Positions 1 through 10,757 are shown, counted from the stretch's first letter. The stretch: 46,272 nt of DNA from Dolichospermum sp. UHCC 0259 (GCF_009711935.1 NZ_VIKX01000082.1:1-46272); one strand, 5' to 3'. Made by a program: numbers and translations. Notes: generated from the letters alone by a model not told the origin.

Positions 1-14
1 TCTTCTTCTTTTTC

Positions 15-77
15 TGACTCCTGACTCCTGACTCCTAACTCCTAACTCCTAACTCCTGACTCCTAACTCCTGACCGG
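15..77. repeat. Heptamer tandem repeat
   Basis: About nine tandem copies of a 7-bp unit alternating between CTCCTGA and CTCCTAA. This is the short tandemly repeated repetitive (STRR) type common between genes in Nostocales. It is not a CRISPR array because the units abut without spacers. Confidence 0.85.
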
Positions 78-1355
<1,278 letters not shown>

Positions 1356-1449
1356 AAAACAAAATTTTTATGTTGCGTAGGGTGGCATATTTACCAACCC
1401 TACCTTGTGAATCTATTTACTCATGGGAATTGAGGGTCAAGGCGAAGGT

Positions 1450-1986
1450 CTACGGCTTAGACTTTGTAGACACAGCCCCAAAACCACTAGATCCTTCACT
1501 GGCACTAATACAAGTATTTAATGCTTGAGCAGGACTCAAATCAATTTCCCGACGTAAACCAACTACACACTCAGCAAAGGTTACTGGTAACAAACTGCGA
1601 CCACAGGATGTTAAAGTAGCTGAATTTTCTGAACCCTGATAACTTTTACTAATGCTAACTACACAGGTTGCTAAATCCTGTGGACTGCGAGCCTGACGAC
1701 AGGAAGAAAGGGCATCCACAGGTGTGATTTGTGTAAGCTTATGAATTTTTGCGACACATGAAGATAACTCTCGTGGGCGAATTGTTGAAGCACAACTTTG
1801 AGATGCTGATGTAGCTGTGACTCCCACACTCAATAGTTGAGCAGCACAAACCCGATAGTCATTCTCGTATGAATCCGTAACAGCCAGAGTAGGTAAACTA
1901 CTGATTAGTAATCCACCTATAGTTATAAATGATGCTGTAAATCCTCTGAAGGAATAACTGTTTTTTTTGTTCCCAAAGTTACTCAT
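1450..1986 (-). CDS. Secreted Cys-repeat hypothetical protein
   Basis: About 178 aa from the chosen start. I do not recognise a named family. A basic N-terminus (NKKNSYSFR) is followed by a hydrophobic stretch ending near LPTLAVTD, which looks like a signal peptide. The mature part has eight cysteines in recurring modules of about 25-28 residues, each ending in a pattern like S-C then A-x-C-V, with P-x-D/Q-A-L before several of them. Paired disulfides in the periplasm or outside the cell are likely (inference). In-frame ATGs upstream at 2004 and 2028 would add basic residues; 1986 gives the cleanest signal peptide. The gene is convergent with hetR and divergent from rpsD. Confidence 0.6.
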   Translation of the reverse strand: MSNFGNKKNSYSFRGFTASFITIGGLLISSLPTLAVTDSYENDYRVCAAQLLSVGVTATSASQSCASTIRPRELSSCVAKIHKLTQITPVDALSSCRQARSPQDLATCVVSISKSYQGSENSATLTSCGRSLLPVTFAECVVGLRREIDLSPAQALNTCISASEGSSGFGAVSTKSKP

Positions 1987-2250
1987 TTTTTTTTCGCTTT
2001 TTAACATAACCGTTTTCGATTCCACCAAGGTTATGCTACCGTAGAATCTAGTCCCAATTTTCTACCATCAAGGAATGTCGGTGCTTTTCCCCAAAAATCC
2101 ACCGAAAAGTGGTGAATTCGACGGATTAATTTCTTTGAATATTAGCGGTAAATAAAAGACAATTTAGCTATAAAATGTCTATGCTTTTGGGAAATATGCC
2201 ATAATGGTAGGTCTGAATAAAATTTTAGAAGGATTAAATTAAGGAAACTC

Positions 2251-2859
2251 ATGTCCCGATATAGAGGACCCCGCCTCAGAATTGTCCGTCGTTTAGGCGA
2301 ATTACCAGGCTTAACTCGCAAGAGTGCTAGACGTGCTTATCCCCCAGGACAGCATGGACAAAACCGTAAAAAGCGCTCTGAGTATGCTATCCGTTTAGAG
2401 GAAAAGCAAAAACTCCGTATGAACTACGGTTTAACTGAAAAACAAATGCTGCGTTATGTCCGTAAAGCTAGACGAGTATCTGGTTCTACCGGACAGGTGT
2501 TACTGCAATTGTTAGAAATGCGCCTGGATAATACCGTTTTCCGCATGGGTATGGCTCCGACAATCCCCGCCGCCCGTCAATTGGTAAATCATGGTCATGT
2601 AACTGTTAATGGCAAACCAGTAAATATTGCCAGCTATCAATGTCGTCCTGGTGAAGAAGTGGCTGTGAGAAACAGAGAAGCTTCTAAGAAGTTGGTGGAA
2701 GCTAACTTGCAATATCCCGGTTTGGCTAATCTTCCTAGTCATTTAGAGTTTGATAAAACTAAGTTGGCTGGTAAGGTCAATGGTGTAATTGAACGGGAAT
2801 GGGTAGCACTACAAGTTAATGAACTACTCGTGGTGGAATACTACTCACGTCAAGCGTAA
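2251..2859 (+). CDS. rpsD: 30S ribosomal protein S4
   Basis: S4 binds the 5' domain of 16S rRNA early in assembly of the small subunit and contributes to decoding fidelity. The 202-aa length is standard for cyanobacteria. It opens with [16 protein letters not shown] and carries the S4 RNA-binding domain in the middle ([11 protein letters not shown], then [14 protein letters not shown]). A purine-rich AAGGAAA lies just upstream of the ATG. The gene stands outside any ribosomal operon, as is usual in cyanobacteria. A heptamer tandem repeat follows the stop codon. Confidence 0.98.
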   Translation: MSRYRGPRLRIVRRLGELPGLTRKSARRAYPPGQHGQNRKKRSEYAIRLEEKQKLRMNYGLTEKQMLRYVRKARRVSGSTGQVLLQLLEMRLDNTVFRMGMAPTIPAARQLVNHGHVTVNGKPVNIASYQCRPGEEVAVRNREASKKLVEANLQYPGLANLPSHLEFDKTKLAGKVNGVIEREWVALQVNELLVVEYYSRQA

Positions 2860-2861
2860 TA

Positions 2862-2889
2862 GTCAGTGGTCAGTGGTCAGTGGTCAGTG
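2862..2889. repeat. GTCAGTG heptamer tandem repeat
   Basis: Four perfect head-to-tail copies of GTCAGTG directly after rpsD, followed by a degenerate stretch with CAACAACTGAC. STRR-type filler between the convergent rpsD and moaA genes. Confidence 0.85.
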
Positions 2890-2933
2890 GTTATTAAAAA
2901 AGCAACAACTGACAACGAACAACTGACTAATGA

Positions 2934-3938
2934 CTAGCCGCCAATTTGCGACATGGTACGGGTGTATGTGCCGACAGTACCAGAGTCGCGTTGCTTAAAG
3001 TTTATTTCTGATTTGATATTTAAAATTTGTCTGACTTGTGATTGTAATTCGGTGTTGCTAATACCAGCACGCAAAGCGGTTTTTAAGTCAATTTGACCTG
3101 TTTCGTTTAATAAGCAGGGACGTAGCCAACCATCGGCACTTAAACGCATTCGATTACAGCGATCGCAAAAACATTCTGACATTTGGCTAATAAATCCTAT
3201 TGTACCTTTAGCGCCAGGAATTTGAAATACATCGGCAGGTCCGTTACCACAAACTTGGGATTCTGTCAACCCCCAACGTTGCCGAATTGATTGACGTAAA
3301 TCGGCTGAAGATACCCAACCGCGATTTTCAAATAAGTCTCCGTCACCAATCGGCATAAATTCAATAAATCGGACGTGCCATTGTTTATCAATAGTTAAAG
3401 CAGCTAAATCTAAAATTTCATGGTCATTAACGCCAGGAATGACGACTACATTTAATTTTAACGGGTCAAATCCTACATTATACGCGGTTTGGATACCTTG
3501 CCATACTTGTTGCCAACGTCCGCGCCCATGATTACCAGTAATTTCTTCAAATATATGTGAATCTAAAGAATCTAAACTAATATTAATTCTTGTTAAACCT
3601 GCATCATAGAGGCTTTGAGCAATGGGAGCGAGTAAAAACCCGTTTGTGGTTATTGCTAAATCTTCGGTTTGGGGAAGATGAGCAATTTTTTCAACTAAAT
3701 CAACTATATGGGGACGGAGTAAAGGTTCACCACCAGTTAAGCGAAAACGAGTAAAACCGACAGGGATAAATACTTCTTGAATGAGGGTAAGCAGTTCTGC
3801 ATCAGTTAACAATTGTTGCTTGACAATATAATCAAGTTCTGCACCTGATGGCATACAATATTGACAACGAAAATTGCAGCGATCAATTAAACTGATGCGG
3901 AGATAGTCCACCTTGGTTATAATGTCGCTAGTTGTCAT
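2934..3938 (-). CDS. moaA: GTP 3',8-cyclase MoaA
   Basis: MoaA is the radical-SAM enzyme that starts molybdenum cofactor synthesis by rearranging GTP to 3',8-cyclo-7,8-dihydro-GTP, which MoaC then converts to cPMP. The radical-SAM cluster motif CNFRCQYC is near the N-terminus. The C-terminal second [4Fe-4S] motif is CDRC with a further Cys in LRPCL. The protein ends in the double glycine (QIGG) that is required in MoaA. The frame can be extended eight codons to a TTG at 3962, but the ATG at 3938 gives the normal start ([16 protein letters not shown]) and 334 aa. No other moa genes are in the window. Confidence 0.96.
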   Translation of the reverse strand: MTTSDIITKVDYLRISLIDRCNFRCQYCMPSGAELDYIVKQQLLTDAELLTLIQEVFIPVGFTRFRLTGGEPLLRPHIVDLVEKIAHLPQTEDLAITTNGFLLAPIAQSLYDAGLTRINISLDSLDSHIFEEITGNHGRGRWQQVWQGIQTAYNVGFDPLKLNVVVIPGVNDHEILDLAALTIDKQWHVRFIEFMPIGDGDLFENRGWVSSADLRQSIRQRWGLTESQVCGNGPADVFQIPGAKGTIGFISQMSECFCDRCNRMRLSADGWLRPCLLNETGQIDLKTALRAGISNTELQSQVRQILNIKSEINFKQRDSGTVGTYTRTMSQIGG

Positions 3939-3997
3939 ATTCAAAAAAGGGTTACAAATCAAACTATTTTATTATAGAGCCTTAATCATAAAATGTC

Positions 3998-4030
3998 AGA
4001 TCCCCGACTTCTTAGAGAAGTCGGGGATCT
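3998..4030. repeat. 33-bp GATC palindrome, copy 1
   Basis: Perfect 15-bp arms (AGATCCCCGACTTCT and its reverse complement) flank a 3-nt loop, TAG. The same arms occur at 7554, 14645, 32757 and 33004. This copy lies between moaA and the atzG-like gene and could fold as a strong hairpin in RNA. Confidence 0.95.
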
Positions 4031-4102
4031 AATAATAATTTGAATATATAATGATCTTGGATAATTTATATTTTTTTAATGGGCATTACTCAAAATAAGA
4101 AA

Positions 4103-4291
4103 ATGGAAAATAATAATTTTCAGGTTCAAGAATACGTTAACCAAATGTCTTTACTATTGGATTTACCAATAAATGACGAATACAAAGATGGAGTAATTGC
4201 CAATTTTGATAAAATCACAGATATTGCTGAAATTGTTAATAACTTTCCCTTACCAGAAGAAATTGAAATTGCACCCATTTTTGAACCATAA
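4103..4291 (+). CDS. AtzG/HpxX-like small amidase subunit (DUF4089)
   Basis: A 62-aa protein that resembles the GatC-like small partners of AtzE-type amidases (AtzG, HpxX). The pattern is EYVNQMSLLLDLPINDEY near the start and NFPLPEEIEIAPIFEP at the end. Such subunits stabilise the catalytic amidase subunit. An in-frame ATG at 4079 would add eight residues; the ATG at 4103 is preceded by a purine-rich stretch and starts nearer the conserved part. Only 7 nt separate it from the amidase gene, so the two are almost certainly co-transcribed. Family assignment rests on small size, motif and neighbour. Confidence 0.75.
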   Translation: MENNNFQVQEYVNQMSLLLDLPINDEYKDGVIANFDKITDIAEIVNNFPLPEEIEIAPIFEP

Positions 4292-4298
4292 ATGAACC

Positions 4299-5651
4299 AT
4301 GAAAGATGCTGTATCTATTGCCGAAAATGTGTTATCAGGTCAAGTTAGCGCAGTGGATATTACCCAAGCTGCATTAACCAGAATTGCTGATAGAAATAAT
4401 CAATTAAATTGCTTTACAAATATCACCGCAGAAACAGCTTTACAAGATGCAGCCAATATTGATCAAGAAATTGCAGCAGGGAAAAATCCCGGTATTTTAG
4501 CTGGTGTCCCTTTTGCGGTAAAAAACCTTTTTGATATTGCTGGTTTAACAACATTAGCAGGTGCAAAAATCAATGCCGAAAATCCTCCTGCTACCCAAGA
4601 TGCAACCGCAATTCAGAGATTGAAAAAAGCTGGGGCGGTATTAGTTGGGGCGTTGAATATGGATGAATATGCTTATGGATTTGTCACAGAAAATGCCCAT
4701 TATGGTGCAACCCATAACCCCCATGATTTAAACCGAGTTGCGGGAGGTTCTTCCGGTGGTTCTGCTGCTGCGGTTGCTGGGGGTTTAGTTCCTTTTACTT
4801 TGGGTTCAGATACTAATGGTTCTATTCGTGTTCCTGCGGCTTTATGTGGTGTTTTTGGGTTTAAACCTACTTATGGAAGATTGTCTCGTGCAGGTGTAAA
4901 ATTATTTTCTAGCAGTTTAGATCATATCGGTCATTTTGCCAATTCAGTCCGAGATATTGCCACAATTTTTGATGTTTTACAAGGTGAAGATGAAAAAGAT
5001 CCAGTTTGTACAAAACGTCCAGTTGAACAATGTTTACCACAACTAAATCATGATATATCTCATATTAGAATTGCCGTTGCCGATGATTATTTTACCCAAA
5101 ATGCCGAAATAGAAGCTTTAGAAGCCGTTCAAAAGGTTGCTAATGCTTTAAATGTAAGTAAATATGTAACTATTCCAGAAGCAAAAATTGCCCGGGCTGC
5201 GGCTTTTATCATTACCGCTTGTGAAGGGGCAAATTTACATTTAGATCAATTAAAAACTCGTCCCCAAGACTTTGATTTTGCAACGCGAGATCGTTTTTTA
5301 GCAGGTGCATTAATTCCTAGTAATTGGTATTTACAAGCGCAGCGTTTTAGAAGCTGGTATCGAAATCAAGTTAGAGAACTATTTGAAAATGTAGATATAA
5401 TTATTGCCCCAACTACACCCATTACTGCGCCCTTAATTGGTCAACAAACTATGATCTTAAATGGTGAAGAAATTCTGATTCGTCCTCATTTAGGTTTATT
5501 CACTCAACCATTATCTTTTATTGGTTTACCTGTTTTATCTGTTCCTATTCAACAAGAAAATTCTCTACCTTTAGGAGTACAATTGATAGCATCGCCCTAT
5601 AATGAAGCTTTAATTCTACGGGTTGCAGCAACTTTAGAGAGACAGGGTTAA
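4299..5651 (+). CDS. AtzE-family amidase (amidase signature hydrolase)
   Basis: A 450-aa amidase-signature enzyme. The Ser-cisSer-Lys triad is visible: K75 in PFAVKN, S151 in GGSSGGS and S175 in NGSIRVP, with the family's usual spacing. SDTNGSIRVP and the preceding small subunit point to the AtzE/HpxY branch rather than GatA. AtzE hydrolyses 1-carboxybiuret in the cyanuric acid pathway; HpxY acts in purine breakdown. The true substrate here is unknown, and no cyanuric acid or ureide gene lies nearby. A DAO-family flavoenzyme follows after 29 nt. GatA is the main alternative but less likely because of the partner and motifs. Confidence 0.85.
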   Translation: MKDAVSIAENVLSGQVSAVDITQAALTRIADRNNQLNCFTNITAETALQDAANIDQEIAAGKNPGILAGVPFAVKNLFDIAGLTTLAGAKINAENPPATQDATAIQRLKKAGAVLVGALNMDEYAYGFVTENAHYGATHNPHDLNRVAGGSSGGSAAAVAGGLVPFTLGSDTNGSIRVPAALCGVFGFKPTYGRLSRAGVKLFSSSLDHIGHFANSVRDIATIFDVLQGEDEKDPVCTKRPVEQCLPQLNHDISHIRIAVADDYFTQNAEIEALEAVQKVANALNVSKYVTIPEAKIARAAAFIITACEGANLHLDQLKTRPQDFDFATRDRFLAGALIPSNWYLQAQRFRSWYRNQVRELFENVDIIIAPTTPITAPLIGQQTMILNGEEILIRPHLGLFTQPLSFIGLPVLSVPIQQENSLPLGVQLIASPYNEALILRVAATLERQG

Positions 5652-5680
5652 TTTCTGTATAAATCCTAAATATCGCTATT

Positions 5681-6844
5681 ATGAAAACTTACGACTGGAT
5701 TGTTATTGGTGCAGGAATTACTGGTGCTGCACTTGGTTATGAATTAACGAAAATCGGATTTTCTGTCCTTTTGTTAGAACAAGATCAAATATCCCAAAAT
5801 GCTACTCGTTATAGTTATGGAGGAATTAGTTTTTGGTCAGGAAAAACACCAATTACACAACAATTATGCGAAGAAGGGATTAACCGTCATCGTATTTTAT
5901 CACAGGAATTAAATGCAGATACTCAATTTAGAGAATTAGATTTATTAATGACTATTCCTGTGGATATGAATCCCGAAATCATGGTTAAAGCTTATCAAGA
6001 AGTTTTAATTCCTCCTCGTTTAATTACTACTCAAGAAGCTTGTGAATTAGAACCTTTATTAAATCCTCAAGTCATATCTGGTGCATTAACTGTTAAACAT
6101 GGTCATGTTCACCCAGAAAAAACTACCCAAGCTTACATCCAAGCTATGGTAAACTTAGGAGGAGAAATCCAATTTGGGAAATCTTTAGAATTAGTAACTA
6201 CTCCCACAAAAAAATGTACAGGTGTAAAAACAAATACTACTACTTTTCATGGTGATAATGTTGTTGTTTGTGCTGGGGGAATTACTCGTAAATTACTAAA
6301 ATCAATGGGTATTACTACAAAAATATATTTTTCTCATGCAGAAATAATTGAAACACCTCCTATAGATATGCAATTACACAGCTTAGTATCACCAGCAAAT
6401 CTGCAAAGATTTCAACTAGAAATAGAATCTACTCAAATTGATGAATTATGGGATAATCCAGATTATGAAATAGTACCGCCTATTTTAGATGCTGGTGTGG
6501 TGCAATTTCTTGATGGTAGTTTACGCTTAGGTCAAGTTAGCAGATTTTTAACAAATCCGCAAGGGGAAATTAATTCAGAAGCGAGTGAACAATGGTTACG
6601 AGAAAGTATTACAAAAATATTACCAAATTTAGGAAATTTACCAGGAACATGGCATCATTGTTTAGTCGCATTTACTCAGGATAAATTACCTTTAATTGGT
6701 GCTATTTCTGAATTTTCAGGATTACATCTATTTTCTGGTTTTAGTAGTCCTTTTATCTTTGTTCCTCCTTTAGCTGTGCGGTTTGCTAAGTTTGTATCTG
6801 GTGCAGAAGATGAGATAATTAAACAGATGTCTCCTTACCGTTAG
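5681..6844 (+). CDS. FAD-dependent oxidoreductase (DAO family)
   Basis: A 387-aa flavoprotein of the D-amino-acid/glycine/sarcosine oxidase fold. The dinucleotide-binding motif GAGITGAALGYEL is at residues 11-23 with the acidic end LLLEQD following, and a second FAD contact is likely in VVVCAGGITRKLL. The C-terminal part contains the typical LPLIGAISEFSGLHLFSG block. The substrate cannot be read from sequence. It is 29 nt downstream of the AtzE-like amidase on the same strand, so a joint role in amine or ureide nitrogen use is possible (inference). No clear ribosome binding site is seen. Confidence 0.85.
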   Translation: MKTYDWIVIGAGITGAALGYELTKIGFSVLLLEQDQISQNATRYSYGGISFWSGKTPITQQLCEEGINRHRILSQELNADTQFRELDLLMTIPVDMNPEIMVKAYQEVLIPPRLITTQEACELEPLLNPQVISGALTVKHGHVHPEKTTQAYIQAMVNLGGEIQFGKSLELVTTPTKKCTGVKTNTTTFHGDNVVVCAGGITRKLLKSMGITTKIYFSHAEIIETPPIDMQLHSLVSPANLQRFQLEIESTQIDELWDNPDYEIVPPILDAGVVQFLDGSLRLGQVSRFLTNPQGEINSEASEQWLRESITKILPNLGNLPGTWHHCLVAFTQDKLPLIGAISEFSGLHLFSGFSSPFIFVPPLAVRFAKFVSGAEDEIIKQMSPYR

Positions 6845-6892
6845 TCTTTTTCGACTATATAGGATTTTAAAAATTGAATATTAACTCTGTTC

Positions 6893-7531
6893 TTATTTTC
6901 TTTCTTCGTGTTCTTCGTGTCTTTGTGGTTCATTTAATTCGTAATTTTCGGACGCAAAGGGAATTTTCATGAGTTTTGCAGCTTCTTGTAATAGTGCTTT
7001 TTGTTCATTGTGAATAACTTCTAACCGTTGGGAAATTTCGGCTAACCTTTGTTGTTTACTGTGAGTTTTCTTAATTGGGAAAATTCCGAATTTAGGAAAT
7101 GTTATCCAGAGAGTTTTTAATAATTTTTGTAGTAATATAAAAGGAATTTTAAAAATTGACCAACTAGCCGTTTCTATAATTTTAACAATTGCTTTGATAA
7201 TACTCCAAAGTACAGCAATTGTAAATAATAAAATTATTACACCTCTGACTGGGTGATTTATTCCCCATGTGAATATTTCTAATATTTGGAAAAACCAGGG
7301 ATATTGTGATAAGAAATCATGAATAGCAGTATTAATATTTTTTTGGATTACTTCTGATGTATTGTTAGTAATTTTCTCGACATTTTGCCAATTATTTTCT
7401 AAATAAGCTTTAGTATGATCTGTTGTTTGTGTGGCTTTTTGTTGTACAGATTGGGTGAAATTATTAACACCATCTTTTAGCATTTGCCAATTTTTAGTAA
7501 CTCTCTCTGGTAAGTTTGGATTTAGCTGCAT
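6893..7531 (-). CDS. Membrane-anchored hypothetical protein
   Basis: About 212 aa, family not recognised. An N-terminal hydrophilic part rich in N, Q and T (about 1-75) looks helical. One or two membrane segments follow (GVIILLFTIAVLWSIIKAIV and ASWSIFKIPFILL region), then a coiled-coil-like tail (RLAEISQRLEVIHNEQKALL). The C-terminal tail NEPQRHEEHEERK is encoded by an intergenic-type repeat (TTCTTCGTGT and TGGTTCATTTAA) that also occurs at 29200-29238, so the original stop was probably earlier. The frame can start at a TTG at 7540, but the ATG at 7531 is preferred. Confidence 0.55.
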   Translation of the reverse strand: MQLNPNLPERVTKNWQMLKDGVNNFTQSVQQKATQTTDHTKAYLENNWQNVEKITNNTSEVIQKNINTAIHDFLSQYPWFFQILEIFTWGINHPVRGVIILLFTIAVLWSIIKAIVKIIETASWSIFKIPFILLQKLLKTLWITFPKFGIFPIKKTHSKQQRLAEISQRLEVIHNEQKALLQEAAKLMKIPFASENYELNEPQRHEEHEERK

Positions 7532-7553
7532 AGGCTTCAAATATATTAAATTC

Positions 7554-7586
7554 AGATCCCCGACTTCTTTAAGAAGTCGGGGATCT
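7554..7586. repeat. 33-bp GATC palindrome, copy 2
   Basis: Same 15-bp arms as at 3998, loop TTA. It lies between ilvD and the membrane-protein gene, both on the minus strand, and may act as an RNA hairpin after ilvD. Confidence 0.95.
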
Positions 7587-7602
7587 AGGATCTGGTATAA
7601 TT

Positions 7603-9294
7603 CTAATTAGCAAATAGGTCTAAATCGGTAACTGCACCTACACTGCTGGAGGATACCAGTTTGGCATATTTGGCAAGTACGCCTTTGGTATATCGAGGTG
7701 GAAGTGGTTGCCAATTGGCGCGACGAGTGGCTAATTCTGCGTCTGATACATTGAGTTGTAACAGGCGATTATTGGCATCTATGGTAATGCTATCACCTTC
7801 TTGGACTAGGGCGATCGCACCGCCTACAGCCGCTTCTGGGGCAACGTGACCGACTACCATACCGTAAGTACCACCGGAGAAGCGTCCGTCGGTAATTAAG
7901 CCTACGGAGTCTCCTAAACCAGCACCAATAATGGCGGAGGTGGGGGCTAACATTTCTCTCATACCGGGGCCACCTTTGGGTCCTTCGTAACGGATAACGA
8001 TGACATCACCGGCTTTGATTTTTCCAGCGAGGATGGCATCTAAACAGGATTCTTCTGATTCAAATACTCTGGCAGGTCCGGTAATGACGGGCTTTTTGAC
8101 TCCGGTAATTTTGGCTACTGCCCCTTCTGTGGCGAGGTTGCCTTTGAGAATGGCTAGGTGTCCCTGGGCATACATAGGATTACTCCAAGGACGAATTACG
8201 TCTTGGTTTGTGCGTGGTTCGGCGGGGATATCTGCTAGGACTTCGGCGACAGTTTGCCCGGAAATGGTGATACAGTCTCCATGAAGTAAGTCATGGACTA
8301 GAAGCATTTTCATGACTTGGGGAATACCGCCGGCTTTGTGTAGGTCTGTGGCGACATATCTACCACTGGGTTTTAAATCACAGATGACGGGAACTCGTCC
8401 ACGAATGGTTTCAAAGTCGTCTATGGTTAATTCTACTCCAGCAGCGCGAGCGATCGCTAGAAAATGTAATACTGCATTGGTTGAACCACCTACCGCCATA
8501 ATCACGGAAATGGCGTTTTCAATGGATTTACGGGTGATGATTTGCCGAGGTAATATCTGCTTGCGAATAGCTTCAACGAGGACAACGGCTGATTGTTCCG
8601 TACTGTCGGCTTTTTCTGGGTCTTCGGCGGCCATGGTTGAGGAATAGGGTAAACTCATGCCCATTGCTTCAAATGCTGAAGACATGGTATTGGCTGTAAA
8701 CATCCCTCCACATGACCCTGCACCGGGACAAGCGCCGCGTTCAACAGCTAACAGTTCATTTTCGTCAATTTTGCCGGCACTGTATTGGCCAACGGCTTCA
8801 AAGGAACTGACAACGGTTAAATCTTTACCCTCATAATGTCCGGGTTTGATTGTTCCACCGTAAACAAAGATAGCAGGGATATTCATCCGCGCCATTGCTA
8901 ACATTGCCCCAGGCATATTTTTATCACAACCGCCAATTGCTAATACACCGTCCATACTTTGGGCGCTACAGGCTGTTTCAATGGAATCAGCGATGACTTC
9001 CCGTGATACTAGGGAGTATTTCATCCCTTCTGTTCCCATAGAAATCCCGTCACTGACAGTAATTGTGCCGAAAATTTGGGGCATTGCGCCGGCGGCTTTT
9101 ACAGCAGTTTGCGCCCTTTGTGCCAGTTCGTTAATCCCCATGTTACAGGGTGTGATGGTGCTGTAACCATTGGCAACACCGACTATGGCTTTGTTAAAGT
9201 CTTCATCTTGGAAACCGACAGCCCGCAGCATAGCCCGATTAGGCGATCGCTGCACCCCTTGTGTGATAGCTTTACTTTTAAGATTTTCTGACAT
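7603..9294 (-). CDS. ilvD: Dihydroxy-acid dehydratase
   Basis: IlvD dehydrates 2,3-dihydroxy-isovalerate and 2,3-dihydroxy-3-methylvalerate to the 2-keto acids that precede valine, leucine and isoleucine. The 563-aa protein shows the conserved cysteines C50 (TPCN), C123 (GGCDKN) and C195 (GAGSCGGMF). These match the ligand set of [2Fe-2S]-type dehydratases, with K125 as the candidate metal-site lysine. The ATG at 9294 is preceded by AAGAAGGA, a good Shine-Dalgarno. It is a single-gene unit with palindrome copy 2 behind it. Confidence 0.97.
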   Translation of the reverse strand: MSENLKSKAITQGVQRSPNRAMLRAVGFQDEDFNKAIVGVANGYSTITPCNMGINELAQRAQTAVKAAGAMPQIFGTITVSDGISMGTEGMKYSLVSREVIADSIETACSAQSMDGVLAIGGCDKNMPGAMLAMARMNIPAIFVYGGTIKPGHYEGKDLTVVSSFEAVGQYSAGKIDENELLAVERGACPGAGSCGGMFTANTMSSAFEAMGMSLPYSSTMAAEDPEKADSTEQSAVVLVEAIRKQILPRQIITRKSIENAISVIMAVGGSTNAVLHFLAIARAAGVELTIDDFETIRGRVPVICDLKPSGRYVATDLHKAGGIPQVMKMLLVHDLLHGDCITISGQTVAEVLADIPAEPRTNQDVIRPWSNPMYAQGHLAILKGNLATEGAVAKITGVKKPVITGPARVFESEESCLDAILAGKIKAGDVIVIRYEGPKGGPGMREMLAPTSAIIGAGLGDSVGLITDGRFSGGTYGMVVGHVAPEAAVGGAIALVQEGDSITIDANNRLLQLNVSDAELATRRANWQPLPPRYTKGVLAKYAKLVSSSSVGAVTDLDLFAN

Positions 9295-9390
9295 CTATTT
9301 TTTTCCTTCTTTACTGTTATTGCTTAGTCTTCAGTATTCCTTATACCAAATTAAGATGTAGCTGCATAGAATCAGATTTTCGGATTTATT

Positions 9391-9420
9391 AAACGCAGAT
9401 AAACGCAGATAAACGCAGAT
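9391..9420. repeat. Decamer tandem repeat
   Basis: Three perfect copies of AAACGCAGAT in the gap between ilvD and the pentapeptide-repeat gene. Intergenic tandem repeat with no coding frame. Confidence 0.85.
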
Positions 9421-9470
9421 AAATATGGATTAATTTTTGGATTTTATGAGTCTGTGCAGTTTTACATATA

Positions 9471-9526
9471 CAACAAATTGCAGATTAATGAGGTAAAGGT
9501 TCTAAATTCAAAGCCAGACAGTAAGT
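9471..9526. repeat. Dispersed intergenic repeat, copy A
   Basis: A 56-bp block that matches 13634-13689 at most positions without gaps (shared AAATTGCAGATTAAT, then TCTAAATT and AAAGCC). Both copies are upstream or downstream filler near gene ends. Confidence 0.7.
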
Positions 9527-9571
9527 CAGTTTTACTCCTTCTTCCTTCTTCCTGACTCCTGACTCCTGCCA

Positions 9572-10342
9572 TTAAAAGGGCAAAAACTGTAACAGGACTG
9601 AACCTAGACTCCCTGCAAAATCCATAAAGCTGGGTTTGCCTGTATTAATTGTTTCTGAATAAGCTGTTTTTAATTCTAAAATAAATGCTTTGGCTGTTTG
9701 TGTTCCTTCACTATTCTTTTCTTTTTCAAATAGTTCTATTGCTTTTTGAGCATCTTGTAAAGCGTTTTTTCTGTCTAAACTTTGGTAACTAGCAACACCA
9801 CGAGCTAAATATGCTCCGGCATAGTCTGGTTTAAGTGCGATCGCTTGGCTAAAATAATCAATAGCTGGTTTAAGATTCCCCCTTTCTGCTGCTGCTACAC
9901 CCCAAGCATAAAAATCCTCTGATTTAGCAATTTGCGAAGGTATTCCTACCGCACCTTGAAAATTTGTGCCTGTAATATTCGCACCTTTCAATTCGGCATT
10001 CATTAAATAGGTATCTCTTAAATCAGCACCAGTTAAATTTGCACCACTGAGTTTAGCCTCACTTAAATTCACACCAAATAAACTTGCACCGCTTAAATTT
10101 GCACCCCGCAAATCCGCACCAGCTAAATTTGCCCGACTTAAATTCGCACCCACCAGATTAGCGCCGTTTAAATTTGCCCCAGCTAAATCAGCCATTACTA
10201 ATCCAGCGTTACCAAGAGAGCATTTTGGACACTTTTTACTTGCTAATAACTGTCTAATATCCTCATAACTTGCAGCTTGAACTGCACCTGATAAGCTCAC
10301 ACTGAGTAAAAATACAGATGTTGCCAAAATTTTACTGTTCAT
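9572..10342 (-). CDS. Secreted pentapeptide-repeat and TPR protein
   Basis: A 256-aa protein with three parts. First is a cleavable signal peptide (about 1-23, ending SGAVQAA). Next is a run of about 15 A(D/N)LxG-type pentapeptide repeats (about 45-130), which form a right-handed quadrilateral beta helix. Last are two TPR-like helices (about 140-210, with YFSQAIALKPDYAGAYLARGVASY). A KKCPKC motif sits between signal and repeats. It probably acts in the periplasm as a binding scaffold (inference). The repeats, not any catalytic motif, define it. Confidence 0.8.
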   Translation of the reverse strand: MNSKILATSVFLLSVSLSGAVQAASYEDIRQLLASKKCPKCSLGNAGLVMADLAGANLNGANLVGANLSRANLAGADLRGANLSGASLFGVNLSEAKLSGANLTGADLRDTYLMNAELKGANITGTNFQGAVGIPSQIAKSEDFYAWGVAAAERGNLKPAIDYFSQAIALKPDYAGAYLARGVASYQSLDRKNALQDAQKAIELFEKEKNSEGTQTAKAFILELKTAYSETINTGKPSFMDFAGSLGSVLLQFLPF

Positions 10343-10385
10343 AATTTATTTTTGTATTCATCCAAGTTTTTGGTTTAGCATGGTC

Positions 10386-10421
10386 AGTTGTTAGTTGTCA
10401 GTCGTCAGTTGTCAGTTGGTA
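10386..10421. repeat. Degenerate heptamer repeat
   Basis: A GTCAGTTGTTA/GTCAGTC-type degenerate STRR run between the pentapeptide-repeat gene and the broken SMR gene. Confidence 0.6.
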
Positions 10422-10437
10422 ATTATTTCCCCCTGCC

Positions 10438-10757
10438 CTATTCAGCCAAGTTTAAACCAATAATACCGATAATTATAAAAGACATAGAGATAATTTTTAC
10501 AACCGTAAAAGACTCATCAAACCACATCACACTAATCGCAGCAATTATCAGAGTACCCAAACCTGACCAAATAGAATAAACTATACTCACCGGAATAGTT
10601 CTCAGAGAAAGAGTTAAAACGTTAAACAAAGTCCATAAAACACAAAAATAAAAATTGAGGGGATAACCTTAGTAAATTCTTCTGAAAGTTTCATACAAGT
10701 TGTCCCAGAAACTTCAAAAATAATTGCTGCTATCAGATAAAGCCAACTACTTAACAT
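10438..10757 (-). pseudogene. Frameshifted SMR-family multidrug exporter
   Basis: The first half reads from an ATG at 10757 as MLSSWLYLIAAIIFEVSGTT and continues to GLCLTF before a stop. The second half reads in the next frame as LTLSLRTIPVSIVYSIWSG to the stop at 10438. Together they make one small multidrug resistance (EmrE/QacE-like) protein of about 106 aa with four membrane helices, including the essential Glu in TM1 (IIFEVSGT). The break is explained by loss of one T from a T5 run: ACG TTT TTA ACT would restore the frame. It may be a true pseudogene or a sequencing error. Confidence 0.8.

Noticed and set aside
15-77. Regular repeats at the window start as a CRISPR array
   Set aside because: Units are 7 bp and abut without spacers; this is an STRR tandem repeat.
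7661-9291. Several plus-strand frames opposite ilvD
   Set aside because: They are antisense shadows of a fully conserved ilvD, without ribosome binding sites or family features.
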